This document shows positions 1 to 13,103 of a DNA stretch of 64,000 nucleotides, in pieces. The stretch spans positions 3,720,001-3,784,000 of the forward strand of contig OX387203.1 in the NCBI GenBank assembly GCA_947561715.1, in the 5' to 3' direction. Source of the stretch: Ascidia mentula. Lineage: Eukaryota; Chordata; Ascidiacea; Phlebobranchia; Ascidiidae. The notes below the pieces were generated by a model, which did not search any database, was not told the DNA's origin, and saw only the letters and a program-made list of their open reading frames with translations. How positions within the stretch are numbered: position 1 is the stretch's first letter; each line of letters begins with the position of its first letter. The position numbers and the translations under genes were made by a program.

Positions 1-1284
1 ATGTGTAAAGGCAACACTAAAGAAGGAATGCAGTTATATGCAGTGGCCCAGCATATTTTCGAAGCCAATGGTGATCCAATGTGGCAAAGAAAAGCTGCTT
101 ATCTTGAGGTGTCTCAGTTGTGGTCTCTCATGACTGACCCTCAAAGCCACGAAGATTTAAAACAATTAGTCAAGTTGTTTGCATCAGTGGACTCAGCATT
201 AGCTAGATATGATAGGAATTGTGATTTAACAAGCAGGCATCAACAGTCTTCTGAACTTAAAGAAGTCTTGGCCACAGTGTTTAAACTTCTTCCAGACAGG
301 ATCAATTTGGTTTCAGACAGCCAAGGCACTGATAAAGTTTGTGAGCTTATCGGTGCAGCTAAGATCCAAATGGACAACAAGCAGTATGTTACTGCCATGG
401 TAAATTTTAAAAGTGCACAAATTCTTTGGGGACTGTTTGAAGTTCCATATGCAAAAAGAAACAATGCTGAATGCTACAAACAAATTGCGGAATGCCTGCA
501 ACAACTAGGAAGTTGTGACGATGCAATACAAAATTTTAAAAAAGAGTTGCAGTGCATTGGCATATCAGGTGAAGGCCAGGGTCATGAAAAAGTGCGTTGC
601 CTAAATGACATTGGACACTGCTACTCTATAATTAATGATTCAAAAAATTCAACAAAACACTTTGAAATGGCTAACAAAATTCTTCAAAGAAAAAACGAAG
701 ATGAAGAGATTTTAAAACAAGCAAATGTAGCAAGAAAAATGGGGAAACAGTGTTTCAATTCAAACCAGTACATAGATGCACTACCATACTTTGAGCAAGA
801 GTTGCACATTCTTGAAAAACTTGAGGGGCAAAAATTAGTCCAAGATTTTATGGCAGAAAGCCTATTCTGGAGGTCACTGTGTTTTTTTAAACTAAGCGAA
901 TTTCAACAAGCCATGATCTTTCTCCAGCAAGCAAAAAACATTTGGGAAACCAAACCCACTGAAAACTATGGGAAGAAGCTTAACAAGTCCCAGAAATGGA
1001 TGGGAAAATGCCAGTATGAAATGGGGAGCATGCAGGATGCATTTAATTTGTTTCAACAGGAACTTCAGAACAGAAAAGACGGCAACTTAAACACTGATAA
1101 GGACCCTGACATTGCCCTTTGCTACTTTAATCTGGCCCTTTGCTATATGAAATGCTATGATGAAAATGAAGCTGCCAGTCACTTCTATTTGGCTAAAATG
1201 ACATGGAAAGAAATTGATCAACCACGTTATGCACAAAACATCATTGACTGTGAGAGATACATCGATCAACTAAGCATGATTTAG
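1..1284 (+). CDS. TPR-repeat protein, intronless, possibly 5'-partial
   Basis: An uninterrupted 427-codon reading frame starts at the first base of the window and ends with TAG, so the true start may lie upstream. The protein is alpha-helical with repeated tetratricopeptide-like helix pairs, for example ECYKQIAECLQQLGSCDDAI (about residues 158-177), RCLNDIGHCYSIINDSKNST, MGKQCFNSNQYIDALPYFEQ and IALCYFNLALCYMKCYDENE. Each shows the TPR pattern of small and aromatic residues at fixed spacing. TPR arrays bind other proteins; nothing visible gives a specific partner or pathway. No signal peptide or membrane segment is seen. The lack of introns contrasts with most neighbours. It is convergent with the glycine transporter gene. 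I do not recognise the orthologue; the TPR assignment is fairly secure, the function is unknown. Confidence 0.75.
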   Translation: MCKGNTKEGMQLYAVAQHIFEANGDPMWQRKAAYLEVSQLWSLMTDPQSHEDLKQLVKLFASVDSALARYDRNCDLTSRHQQSSELKEVLATVFKLLPDRINLVSDSQGTDKVCELIGAAKIQMDNKQYVTAMVNFKSAQILWGLFEVPYAKRNNAECYKQIAECLQQLGSCDDAIQNFKKELQCIGISGEGQGHEKVRCLNDIGHCYSIINDSKNSTKHFEMANKILQRKNEDEEILKQANVARKMGKQCFNSNQYIDALPYFEQELHILEKLEGQKLVQDFMAESLFWRSLCFFKLSEFQQAMIFLQQAKNIWETKPTENYGKKLNKSQKWMGKCQYEMGSMQDAFNLFQQELQNRKDGNLNTDKDPDIALCYFNLALCYMKCYDENEAASHFYLAKMTWKEIDQPRYAQNIIDCERYIDQLSMI

Positions 1285-2454
1285 GTTCAAAAGTACAAAC
1301 AAACATCCAGTACTTAACTAAGGAATCTAACCACAACCGCCTGTTATGTTTAGAAATGAATAATTGAAATTGCCTGCGCATTTGATTTGGATGTCTAATA
1401 ACCAAAGCTCTTTCGCGAACTATAATTTTTTGTAACTTCATGCAATGAATTTGGTTATGACCGCTACAATTAATGTGATTGTCTGGCGGGAACTGAGTTT
1501 ATCAACCATGAAATTTTGAAATGAACATAGAAAACTTAAGGCGGTAAGATGAATATGCAGCAAAACTTTATGATCAAATGTCATTGTGTGTTAAATTGTG
1601 AAATTTGATTACTTCGCGTACGTGCGCATATGGTATTTTGGGTCAATCACTTCGCTCGCTCTGACATATATGCAAATCGGCTTTGGGTTATAATTTCACA
1701 TCGACATTTTTAATAATCCTCTCGAATTCATTATTTTATGTAATCTCAATAACCGTACATATATCGATGGCCGTAAGCCACAAGGAAACTAAGCTAGAAG
1801 ACGAAGCGAGAAAACTCACTTAGCGAGAGAACGAAGCCAAAAGAAGGCAATTGAAGTATAACTCTCGTCGCTACATTTTAACGTTGAATGTTTTGAACCA
1901 AGGTATGTTTTTTTATCGTTTTCAATTTTGATTAAAAAGTCGCAAAGGCAGTTCTTGGCAGATGTTTTTTATAGTCTTAGGAGTAAGATTAACGGCGAGT
2001 GTTCTCTCTGCAAACCCGGTCCCTGCAGAAGTTGGTTCATCTCTGCAAACCCGGTCACTGCAAATAAAATCCTAACCTTCAAAAATCAAAAGGGCAATAA
2101 AGCAAATATTTATTGGAAAATGGAAACAGTTCGTAGTGGCAAACACAGTGAAACAAGTACGACAGAATTTATTGCAGAACAGTTCATAGGTAGTGTACGG
2201 TGTTGCCGAATTTTCAAATACGGAATCTAATGTTGTAGTTCTGCTGAAGGCTTTGAAGTCGCTATTTTATGCGAGTTTAAGGTACAATCAATAAGGTGAC
2301 GTGAACTCGGCATTCGGGGCGGCGTAAATTGAATAAGCATCTGATTATAAATAAATAGGAAACACCCTACTGAGCATTATGATTAAAAAGGTGAAGCAAT
2401 TTGTTTGCGTAGTGTTTTTAAGCCGCTATGCTATAGCAAAGTAGCACCGGAGTG
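1285..2454. other. Intergenic stretch between convergent genes
   Basis: No supported gene. It holds the 3' flanks of the TPR gene and the glycine transporter. Two AATAAA signals on the minus strand (plus-strand TTTATT at 2168-2173 and 2109-2114) could end the transporter transcript. A 17-base direct repeat starting CTCTGCAAACCCGGTC occurs near 2008 and again near 2041. The open frame at 1928-2230 has no family resemblance and I do not call it. Confidence 0.5.
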
Positions 2455-5400
2455 TTAAGATGCTTTAATTTCCACATCTTCAAGCAAAATTTTGCGACCG
2501 CCGTTTTTGTGCTGGTGCCCGTTTCTGGACGATGAGGCATCGGGGAGCAGTCGCACAATTGACGTCATCACAGCGTCGGAATTTTTAGTTTCAGCGTATC
2601 GTCCAGTGCGATTAACGCTCAGGTATGGACCCCATGTGGCGTCGGGCCGACAAGCTGCCCGAATTCGCTAAAGAAATACAGAAACTTGAGTAAAAAGCTT
2701 TGGCTCACAAAGTAAAATATCTAAAAAAAGCAACTGCTGGTAAAGATTTTGCTTAGATGTACGTTGGGGCCATTGTTATAGTGACTTCCGCACAGAAAAA
2801 TACACAGCAAATGCCTAACCGTGTCGCACTTTTTTTTGTTTATCTTCCTAATTGAAACATAAAAGCTTACATTGTCACATTTTTGGTTGGTTCATATTAG
2901 TTACGTTTGAAACCAATGCATGTCACACGAACCACAATGAAACTTTCATACCTCCATAAAAGTACCCTGCTGTTTAGTCACAATGTAAACGGCAATAACT
3001 GGAATTAAGCCGGCGCTTGAGATCATTGTGAGCCAGCCAATGGCATTTGCCCACGTCGGGAATCGATATTCGTCGAGTTTAAGAGGGGTGTAGCTGGCCA
3101 GACTGTAGAAGAATATGCCCTGCAACAGTGGAGGCTTTATTACGGTTTACGCCCGACAAATGCCTTATACTTATAGGACTTCACAGTCAGACCATACATG
3201 CATGTACGGCAACAAACACAACATAAGATTCATTTTTAATTCTAACGGACATTGCACAAAATCGAGTCAATTCCCGCGTAAAAAAAGTATTGACCAACCA
3301 TAGCCTACCGTTAAAATTGCGGGAGACACGACTGCCCACGTGGCCTTCCAATACATGCCAGGCGAATGCCCGGTCATCATTCTTATATCCTCACAAAAAC
3401 GGTTGAGACCTGGAAAGAAGTAAAAATGTTTATTCCTCAAGCAGTTACATACAATTCCATTTGCATTTGGGCCTTGTGTTGCCTAAGTATGCATGGCATT
3501 TTCAAAAAGTGTTGCCAAGATTCTTAACCAGATAAGCATAATCAAGTCAGATATTATTGCTGCTTACTCTACGAAAATACATCTTTGGGCAAGAACTAGT
3601 TTTTCTTACCGTAGACATGAGATATTGCGAGCATTTCCACAACGGCACAAACGATCAGTGTATACGATGCAGCGTAATTGTCCAGTAGATGTAGGAAGTA
3701 GAATCCACCCTGCGGAAAAACCAGACGTTAAAACGTGATATGTAATTTGTGTGTACTGACAGCAGTGGGAAAAAAAACTGTGTTCATGAAATTTACCTAA
3801 TCGTAAACCGAAAAGGTTCCCTTTGAACTGTATACATTTATTGCCAAGCCTGTAGTAGTAGTAGTAGTAGTAAAAAAGCAATATTCGGCCAGCCAAAGAA
3901 TAGCTTACATGTGCATTGTCACCTATATGCCGATCTAACACCAAAATAGACCAAAAATTACCGAAACCAGTTACAATTAGAGAAGTAATTATAAAGTATG
4001 GCGTACCTGCGTTACCATTGGAATTCCAAGAAGAAACAACACAAAACAAACAAACAAAGTAAAAGCTGATTTTCTGTGACGTAGCGCTGAAGGAAAAGCG
4101 TCGGTGAGTGACGTCACGATGGTTTCTAATGTTGCAAACTGCAAAAGAAAATCGGTTGTAGAAAGCCAGAAAACCAGTGAATCTGCAACTTATGTGCATA
4201 GATTTTGAAACAATCGAAAATTTGGGTCACGAACGCAAATTTACAAGAAATCGCGAAATCACGGGGCTATGTCACATGGATATGACGTCACTCACCATAG
4301 TTCCGAGTCCAAGCGTTAAAAGCATGAGAAAAAACAAAATCGCCCAGAAAGGAGCAAGCGGCATTTTCGATATGGCTTCAGGATATATTACAAACGCAAG
4401 TCCAGGTCCTGGTGGATAAATACGATGACAAATAGTGGATTATGGAACTTGCAAGTCATGATTAAACACAAACCTTCGGCCGCCACGTCTTTGACCTCTG
4501 TCCCAAGCACGTGTGCCATGTAACCAATCACAGCGAAGATTGTCACGCCGGCGAAAATGCTCGTGAAGGAATTGGTGAAAACGACAATGAGAGAATCCCT
4601 ATTGGTTAGAGGACGTTTAGAGGAAAACGTATCTTGACATTAAAGTAAATGAAAACGAGGAATAAATTTCTTTATACTGCAAACATTTTGCAAAAAAAAG
4701 TGTAATATAAAGTAAAGGATTTACCATCAGAGATGTAATTGTTTACGGGTTTATAAATAATTAACGAAAAATAAGAAATCTTGCTGGTATTTAGGCAAAT
4801 GGAAACAGGCAATAACTTTGTGCTGCAAATATTTTGCAAAAAAATGTAATATAGCTATAGGATTAACCATGAGGAATGCACAACTTGAATGCTTATGTGT
4901 GACGTAGTGGTTTCATATATGCCAAGGGAGCCCTAAATATACGTGTGCCATTTGTAACGAATGGCGACTGGGCACACGGGCCCTGTGTTGTATAATCCTG
5001 GGTTAACAGTGGCTAATCATAGCTTGAGAAAATGAAAGCAAGATAACACTTCCAGTATTCAAGATCAGCAAAATATACCTGTAGCAGTTGTTGTTAAACT
5101 TGTTGTACGAAGAGAGAGTAATAATTCCGCCCCATGACGCAGATAAGGAATAAAATATTTGGGTTGCCGCGTCTTTCCATACCTGCAAAGATTGCACAAC
5201 GTCAAGCATATAATATTTCTATTGTTACACAATACCAAGCATATAATATTTCTATTGTTACACAACCGCTTCCGCTCCTACGTCACAGGCCACGTGTTTC
5301 GTAAGACGAGATGGAATTTTACAGAATCCTGACTTTGCGACCTATAGACGTTCGTGCAAACGGGCGACAGAGGGTACATAGGGAGTTCTTAGGTTGGCAA

Positions 5401-8400
5401 TAACGCGAGGAAACGACACAAGATGTTTGATTAAGGGAGAGATTGAACCGCATGGAGCCAGCGGAAAATTTTATGTTACCCACGAGCAAGAGAATCAGAA
5501 CCTTGGCCGGGCGTGAATTAGATTTTTTCCGTGGAGTTGGTTCTCATAGCTTTGAAGGCAAATTTTAACCTAATATTGCGCAAGTGTTTTAAGGCAAATG
5601 CATATTGTTTCAGATTCATGTATGAGGTTTCTAATAACAGACATGTGCGACTCCAACAGACTTAACGATTCATTTAACAGCAGCACTCTGTTCAACAATG
5701 CACCCTACTCCATGCTATCCGTCGCTTCTATGACTTCCGGAATTAAACTGACTGACTGGTCATAGAAATCATTTGACAAGCGAGCGTCGACCCTTTTGTG
5801 AACAAACGTTTTAGCGATTTAAATTTTTGGGAATAAAAAAAGAACCGGAATACCAAATAGCCTCACCATAATAATAGTATCTATTTATAGACGAACCACT
5901 ACATAGTAGTAGCGATAAAACTCCATACCAACGCGGGCTACTCCAATCATCACATTACAAGTAAATTAAAGATAACATATTTTCTTATCAATGGCGGTTG
6001 TACACTGATTGCAATCGATACCTTTGCCGTCAAAAGCTTATCCCACTTCGGTTCAAAGAAATACCACACACCCTCCGATGCGCCCTCTAGCGTGAGCCCG
6101 CGGACGAGAAGAATGGATAAAACGATGTACGGGAAGGTGGCGGTGACGTAAACAGCCTGTTGGTAAGATATGTGTGAGCATAACATCAGGGAAAGGGAAA
6201 TACAGTTGCATGAAAACGAAGATGCGAGAATGTTCGACAGTTGCACTTCACTCACCATAATTTTTGTTTCACTTTCGAAGTTTCAGTTTACTATTTTTCG
6301 AAAGTGAAACAACGAAAAAGTTTACTATAGGAAATGCGTATTCCGCACATACGCGCGGATATCAACGGACAGCGCAGGATTTTAATGAAATGTAAATGTT
6401 GGTTTAAATATATGGTTCAGTTGCAATGGTGACCCCGTATAGCTACAGCCTGTGGAGAAGTCCAAAAAATTTCCATTGCTCTTTTATGTACTTATACCGT
6501 AGCTTGTATGTACTTATAAACCTTAAATGCGTAGTTTAAGTCTCTTCAATGAAGTTTACTGTGTAAATTTGACAACGTAACCACGAGTGTTTTAACATCA
6601 TGCTGACTGAACAGTTTTACCGCTCTTTTAACCACTCGAAAGTTTAACAACCTTAAGTTTGCCATAACGCAAAGCCCGAAGTTAAGGGGAATAATATGCC
6701 GGTGCGGGGCCTTTTGTTCAAGGGGCCCGACCCACATGTGCTTGATGAAGGGCCTTGTTGGAATAGCAAAAATCCCTTTCAACCTCATGGCGTAATTTAT
6801 GGTGAATGTGGTGTGTAATTATGCCACAAAAGCAACTGTACTGTATGGCTGACGCAATCGTATATCATTTTTCCAACCAACGTAAGTTCCAAGCATTTTG
6901 TTGGACACAGTTCAGTGTCGTTATGAAAAGATTTATTACCGTACCTTTCCAGACGACTTGACTCCTTTTATGAGACACCCAAAGACGATTGCCCAAGCGA
7001 GAAACAGAACGAGAATAAGTTCCCATCGAACCTATACGTCATAATGGTCAACAAACGGAAGTAGAATGTGGCCATTGTTTAAGTAGTAAATATTGGATCT
7101 ATAAAAGTCTCTTCCAGTATAGTTACATTAACGTAGAGGTACTGTTATTCATTGCACCAAAAAAATGTTATTTGACCTATAACCCAATATTCATTAACTT
7201 ATTATGGTAGGTTATGTATTGCAATATAATAAAGATGTTCTATTTCTAATCAGACTACCTTGATTTTGCAGTTGTGTCTGTGTATCATTGTTAGTCGTAC
7301 TGAACGTGAAAGTAAAGTGAATGTCGAACAGATTTAAACTCTTACCGCTCCCAAGTTATCAATTCCCTCAGTAATTTGCAAGACGCGGTATTTCCAGTAA
7401 TCCTCACTCGGACTCACGCGCGGTCCACACGTAAAGTTAGACAGGGTTGCGTTGATCGTTGTGGCCATAGCAGAACCGTTGATTGGGGTTGGCCAAGTTG
7501 TGGTTGATTGGTTCAGCATATTTTGCCAGGTCGAAGTTTCGGATGTGTTCAGTAAATTCGCTAACGTGGTCGCCTCTGATTGGTTGAAATTTTTCATCGT
7601 GTCGTTCAAGCACGAGACTAAAGGAACAGATTAAACTGTTAATATAATGCTAAGGAACCATAACATTTTCTTCGGCATTCCTGAGATTATACACTTTTAG
7701 AAAAAAATACAATAATGCGACATAATTAAACTTAAACTAAAACGTTATTTGTCACACCAGCATGGCAGCTATCATAACACATTTTTGGGAGATCATGCGC
7801 TCATACAACTTTTTTCATTATTGCCGTTTTTCCAATGAAAAAGTTTCAATCGCTTTTTCCTACAATGCAGTGATGACGTACCGTTTCTTGACGTCATCAT
7901 GTCCAAGCACCTTGGTGTACTCCACCAGTGACCGCACCCATCCCAGGGAAGATCGGCGGTGAAGGAGGAAAACAGGTAGAATAGGGTGTAGGTGATGACC
8001 ACGTTGTAATATACACCCACGTATATCGATATAACCACCATGGCAATGCCGAGTCCTGCGACGTATAAACAGTGTGTGGGATTAGTTATATTCACACTAA
8101 CTTACAGAAACTAAGATTCGATTTAATTCGCTGCCAAATCGATAAAGAAGACTGTTTCAAAGGAAGAACCAGATTTTTTATTGAAAACATTTAGTAATTC
8201 AGTATGACACAAAGAAAATGAAAGCCTTAAATCTTTTTCGTTGATCAATGAATCACGCAAGGTGAATGCTACAACGGTGTGGCATTACGTCACAAAATGT
8301 TGATATTAGACTGTTCATTCGTTAAAAACACAAAAGAACACATTTCACGCACACCCACATGTCGTTCAGTTTGTTTGAAACACTCTCTTCCTAACAATAA

Positions 8401-10947
8401 TATTTCGAGACGTTTTTAACAAAAGCAGGACGAAACCACCACAAAGACTTTGGTAGTAAAAACGACACACCCCCAAAAGGGGCGTGACTGTTACATTGGA
8501 AATCCACTAAGACATCGTGTGTCGCTAGTACTGCGTTGATGCGTTCCAGTCTCATACATGTGACTGGCTTTCCCTAAGGAATTTCGTAAGTGGCCACATA
8601 TATGACAGTGCTTTTTGTACATGTCCTTGTGACAAGGGCACATACGAAAGACCTTCTTCTACAGTTTATAGTTTGGATCCTCGGTTCAGTAAACACTGGC
8701 TACATATGACGCTTTTAACGAGGACATGTACAAAAGCACTGTCATATATGTGGCCACTTAGGAATAAAAACTTACAACCAGGTCGTTATTCGGTCCCAGA
8801 ATTTTACATATTGTTTTTTTTTTATGCTACTGTGGAAACACGCTTGAAAGAGATAACCCTTGCCCTTCTAAATCAACGTAATACTTTTATGAGCCACATT
8901 CAACCTGGAATGGGACATTTAAGCATTTTAATCCTCCAGTGTTACTTTCACATTTCTTTATGATCCAAGACTGAAACTAGAATGCGCTACAGTTGAGTAT
9001 AAAGCAACACAAAGCAAAATCTCCCCGCAACACATGAACCCGAATGTAGTTTTTCGTATTAACTGTTTTTTAACTACTTAGAGGTCAAGCATGACTGGCG
9101 GCAAATGTAGTTCGCACCAATACGCGCATATTACTAAGAAAAATGTCAAACGTTTCAATGGAAACCAGGGCGCTTTGTGCTTTAAATTCGTTTCGCATAA
9201 CTGATTTCAGCCAGTGTATAGCAATCGTATCTGGATAATTTTATGTTATTTTGCCAGTTCGACTTTATAGGACAGTGTTTCCCAATCGGTGGTAGAGTAC
9301 TACTAGTGGCACTCGACGGCATTCGAGGTGGTACGCGAGCACCTTTCCGTAATTTGCGAATATAGTTCGGATTTAAAAAATCGTAAGCGATCTCAAAATG
9401 TCTGTTGCTTCGTCTCCTCGGTTACTTTGTAACACTCAACTGTGCGGTACGCTTCGGAATTGTTTTACATCCACATGATAGCACCTATTAAAAGGTTGGG
9501 AATCACTCTTATAGGGCAACAATTATCATACCTTTCACAATCGGCACGCAGTTGAAAGCCCCGATCGGTCCTTGGCTGCAGAACTGCCCAAGGGACACTT
9601 CTAAGTAGAATATAGGCAAGCCGGCGACCAAAAGCATCACGAGATAAGGGATGAGAAATGCCCCTGCAATATAAATGTGTGTAAACAAATTTATGCAAAT
9701 CGTGTGAATGAGCAAGAAAATTCTGGAAGAAGAAGAACAAACATATATTCGGATACGAAATTTTCCGCGGCTAATTTATGCATTTAAACATAAACAGGTG
9801 ATACAATCAACATTGGCCCACGCATTTCATGCATGAAATGGTCACTTGTGCTCAGAGTTCCCAAAACAGCCGTAAAAATGTTTAGTTATAAAAGTGGTAA
9901 TAAGGTTAACTTCACAAACATGATGGGTTAATGAATGCTGACTTTTGAGCATTGCATTTCCGATAATTAATTTCACGTTCAGGTTTCCACTGGATATATC
10001 TGAGTTTTGGGGGCCCCAATATTGCTCATAAAATGGGTCCGTTGAAGTAAATATTGAACGATACGTACAGTTTTTATGTATATATTGACGGTTAGGAACA
10101 CAACTCACGGGTTTTCTCATAATTCTGAGTATAAATAGACTGGCCCATATTGTGTTAATAACAATACAATACAGTTTAACATGACAGTGTTAATAACAAT
10201 ATGGGCCAGTCTCTTTATACTCAGAATTATTGACGGTTGTTGTTTACATATAGTCCCAGAGCTTATCGTTGAGTTAAGGATTAGTGATCATGGACATTGC
10301 ACGGTTTGTCACAAACAACGAAGTAACGTCTGGCGCGTCGAAGGTAATAAATAATTAAAAACTTGCCCCAAACACATGTGACTGAGCATTTGGATTTATA
10401 ACATATGTTTCTAAACTGCTGAGTGCGTGACTTTCATAAACAAAAAACATCTGTAAGTCAATACGAGAAGAAAGTTTAAGGAATAAAAACATATACGGAC
10501 CAACAAGTTGGTAAACCATCAAGTGGGTAGACTTCGGGCGGACTAAACTGTTTAATTGTGTATTCATTATTTCTCGATGTGTGCATCACAGCGGACAAAA
10601 GAAGCTTTTCTCAAAAGAACAAACGAGCGGTTTTGGAGACTTCCGTCGATTTAAACGAATAACAAACAAAAACATCATACCTCCCCCATTCTCGAAAGCC
10701 AAGTAGGGAAATCTCCAAACGTTTCCAAGACCCACGGCATATCCAATCATAGACAGAAGAAACTCCGCCTTATTCGACCAATTACCCCTCGACGAGTCGG
10801 CCCTATCGCTCTGAAATACGTCACAAGAAATGACATCATCCACAATGACCTCATAATAAGTTTTATTAAGTTTCAAATGATTTTTACCTGGTTGCTCGCT
10901 TTCTCATCGTTGGATTTACAACAGAGTGTTATCTTGCAAGAAGCCAT
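2455..10947 (-). CDS. Sodium- and chloride-dependent glycine transporter (SLC6 family), 15 exons
   Basis: Plasma-membrane symporter that clears glycine from synapses. Coding exons from 5' to 3': 10888-10947, 10681-10810, 9532-9663, 7882-8055, 7346-7617, 6945-7031, 6022-6156, 5079-5182, 4474-4598, 4296-4408, 4007-4138, 3610-3709, 3309-3409, 2952-3119, 2455-2667. All phases join, giving 681 aa. TM1 has the SLC6 signature ([14 protein letters not shown], about residues 45-58). EL2 (about 150-250) carries several N-glycosylation sequons. TM6 has SLSASWGG, and the C-terminus has [16 protein letters not shown], the WGP...HRTGRY-like tail of glycine transporters. At the TM6 site that separates GlyT1 (Gly) from GlyT2 (Ser), this protein has Ser. 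The N-terminal tail is short (about 30 aa), unlike the long tail of vertebrate GlyT2. The start is the first ATG of an exon with a good donor. GABA or proline transport is less likely from the overall match. Confidence 0.93.
3852..3872. repeat. (GTA)n microsatellite in a transporter intron
   Basis: Seven perfect GTA units, lying in the intron between the transporter exons at 4007-4138 and 3610-3709. Confidence 0.9.
8587..8761. repeat. Foldback (MITE-like) element with ~40-bp inverted repeats
   Basis: The left arm 8587-8627 (TAAGTGGCCACATATATGAC...) is repeated as its reverse complement at 8720-8761, with about one mismatch or indel and roughly 90 bases of loop. It lies in the large transporter intron 7 to 9 kb into the window. 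Such hairpins are typical of non-autonomous DNA elements. I could not define a clean target duplication, so the superfamily is unknown. Confidence 0.7.
10119..10231. repeat. Short palindromic foldback element
   Basis: Left arm AATTCTGAGTATAAATAGAC... (10121-10152) is answered by its reverse complement at 10197-10227, leaving a loop of about 45 bases. The 10-base sequence ATTGACGGTT occurs directly at 10084-10093 and again at 10229-10238, next to the right end. It sits in the transporter intron between the exons at 10681-10810 and 9532-9663. Probably a MITE; no transposase is present. Confidence 0.65.
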
Positions 10948-13103
10948 AATGGCAGTAATAGTATTTACAAGTAGGCAGCTGCGTTTAAACAGATACCCAT
11001 TAACGGTTTGTCATGAAGGAAATAATTCATTCTCGGCACATGCCGGATTCACGTGATTAAACCCACCAATGGAAGTTCACCAAAAGCGCGGGGTTATCTC
11101 TTCAACTAATAATCAGCCTTGGCATGTACACAATGTTTAAGTAATTATAATACACAATCACGTTAAAAAGATGACCAAAAGGCACAAAACACAGAAATTT
11201 TGACTCATCACAAAGATATGAAAAATTATCTGCGGCAAATTATTTTCGAAAGAGAAAGCAGCCTAAAAACGCGGTATAATATGGTATATTTGGGTGCAAA
11301 ATATCTGGATATGGTAAATAATATACTAACCAACTAAAGGAATACGTCAGAACATTCAGCTAATATTAAGCATTTCGTTTCTGCTGAAACTACTCAGTAA
11401 CGCGAAATTAAACTGCAAAATAATAACTCTAAACTACCACACTTCATACCAAAATACAACTATAAAGTAATTAAAACATGCTACATGATCTTCAACACCT
11501 CAAACATCTTGTTTTAACTGACAGGTGTTCTAGTTGTTAATTTCGCTTCAGCCTTCCAGTCACACGTCATTGTTCAAATAAATGGCATCCCGCAAAACCC
11601 TAGAATTGTTTGTTTGTGTGCATTGCCACGTCTACGAAATCTTGAGACATGCTTGTCCAAATACCGGCGCCCGGTTCAATGGGCTGAATATATCCACTAT
11701 ACGCAGTCCCAGCGATCGACAAAGCAGCACACATATAGTACAGCCCACTTCCTTTTCAGACAGAGGCTAGCACATGGAGTGCCATAGCCTTTTTTGTAAG
11801 CATCATGGGTCGATTTAAATCGGCATGTTGCGAAACACAGCCACAAAGACAGTGGAGAATCGGCTTTTATCGTATGCCAAGCTTTTGGATCGTAAAAATT
11901 ATCCAATCACATAGGAAAAGGTATGGGATGTAACGCGGAAGGTTAAAGAAAAAATTTTGCTCCGCTCTGGTCGGCTTACAGCGAACCCGTTGTGCGGTCG
12001 GTGCGGTGACGCAGTGGAATTTTACCGGGGCGAACGGAAAATTACTGGCCACGTTGAGAGGTGTGTAAGTAACCAGCGCGGTTCTTGGAGGTCATTAATC
12101 GCTGACATAAACAACGTGTTAATCTACTTGATGTCCATATGTCCAAGAGCAGAAGCAAATGTTAATTTACATTTCAATTTTAGGCATTTTGGACAAAAAA
12201 TGCGGGACGTTATTGAGAGGTTCTTCGTCTGGCATTTTGTTTGTGATGTGTACACGGGAATTTTGTGCTTCTAATTTTTTCAAAGGACCGAAAACAACAT
12301 GAATTTTCAGATAGAACTTTGCATAGCATGACCTTTTGACACACATCTTAACAATGCAAAAACAAAACCATATCCTCATGCCACAATGAACAACGACTGC
12401 TAAATACGATACCTTGACCTATTCTAAACACAGACAATAATGAACTGACGTCATACCGGGGATATCACGCATCCAGCTGCTAGATCTGGCACGTCACAAT
12501 CGCAGTTTGTGACGTTAACGGAGCGGTAAAACATATTGTCTTCAGTTGGCCGCCACTTCTGTAACAGTAGAAGCAACACCGAGATTTGAATGGAGGAATA
12601 CATTGTGTTCAATAACAACCTAACCTTATTCCGATACGGAAAATCTTCATGGCGGTTCGCCTCTCTTTGTCATGCCGCGGCAGGCCTGCTTTAATTTTTT
12701 ATATACCTGCTTTGAAACCTACAACCAGTTGCATCGATTGTTGCGTCACAAATAACGTTATTTCGCAGACAAACATTAATTAAAAAGTTGATCATTTTAT
12801 CCGATTGCATGTGGTATTTTTTGTTTATTTTCTCCCCCAGAATACGTTTCATCTTTGCGAAATAACACACTTAATTCTTGTTTTAAATTAGTTTTATTAT
12901 TTGTGAATAATTTACAAAGACAAGCTCACTTTGCAACAGGCATAAACTGCAAACAGCATAGGAAACTTATGTGATGTCACACAACAACCAAACAACTAAG
13001 TTTATGACGTCACAGAGATAGTTTGGCATATTGGCGCAATGTAATGAGAGTTTCTGTATCCAACTTTTGGGAATTGCAAGGTACTTCATTGCAACGAACA
13101 ACC
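10948..13103. other. Divergent intergenic region between glycine transporter and ODAD3
   Basis: About 2.1 kb separate the two divergent start codons, so both promoters must lie here or nearby. I see no coding exon with support; the short open frames have no recognisable family. The sequence is AT-rich with scattered CpG and TGACGT-type (CRE-like) sites, which are also frequent elsewhere in the window. Confidence 0.4.

Noticed and set aside
3606-4199. Minus-strand 197-codon continuous frame
   Set aside because: Runs across a transporter intron and two exons in a frame different from the transporter; chance.
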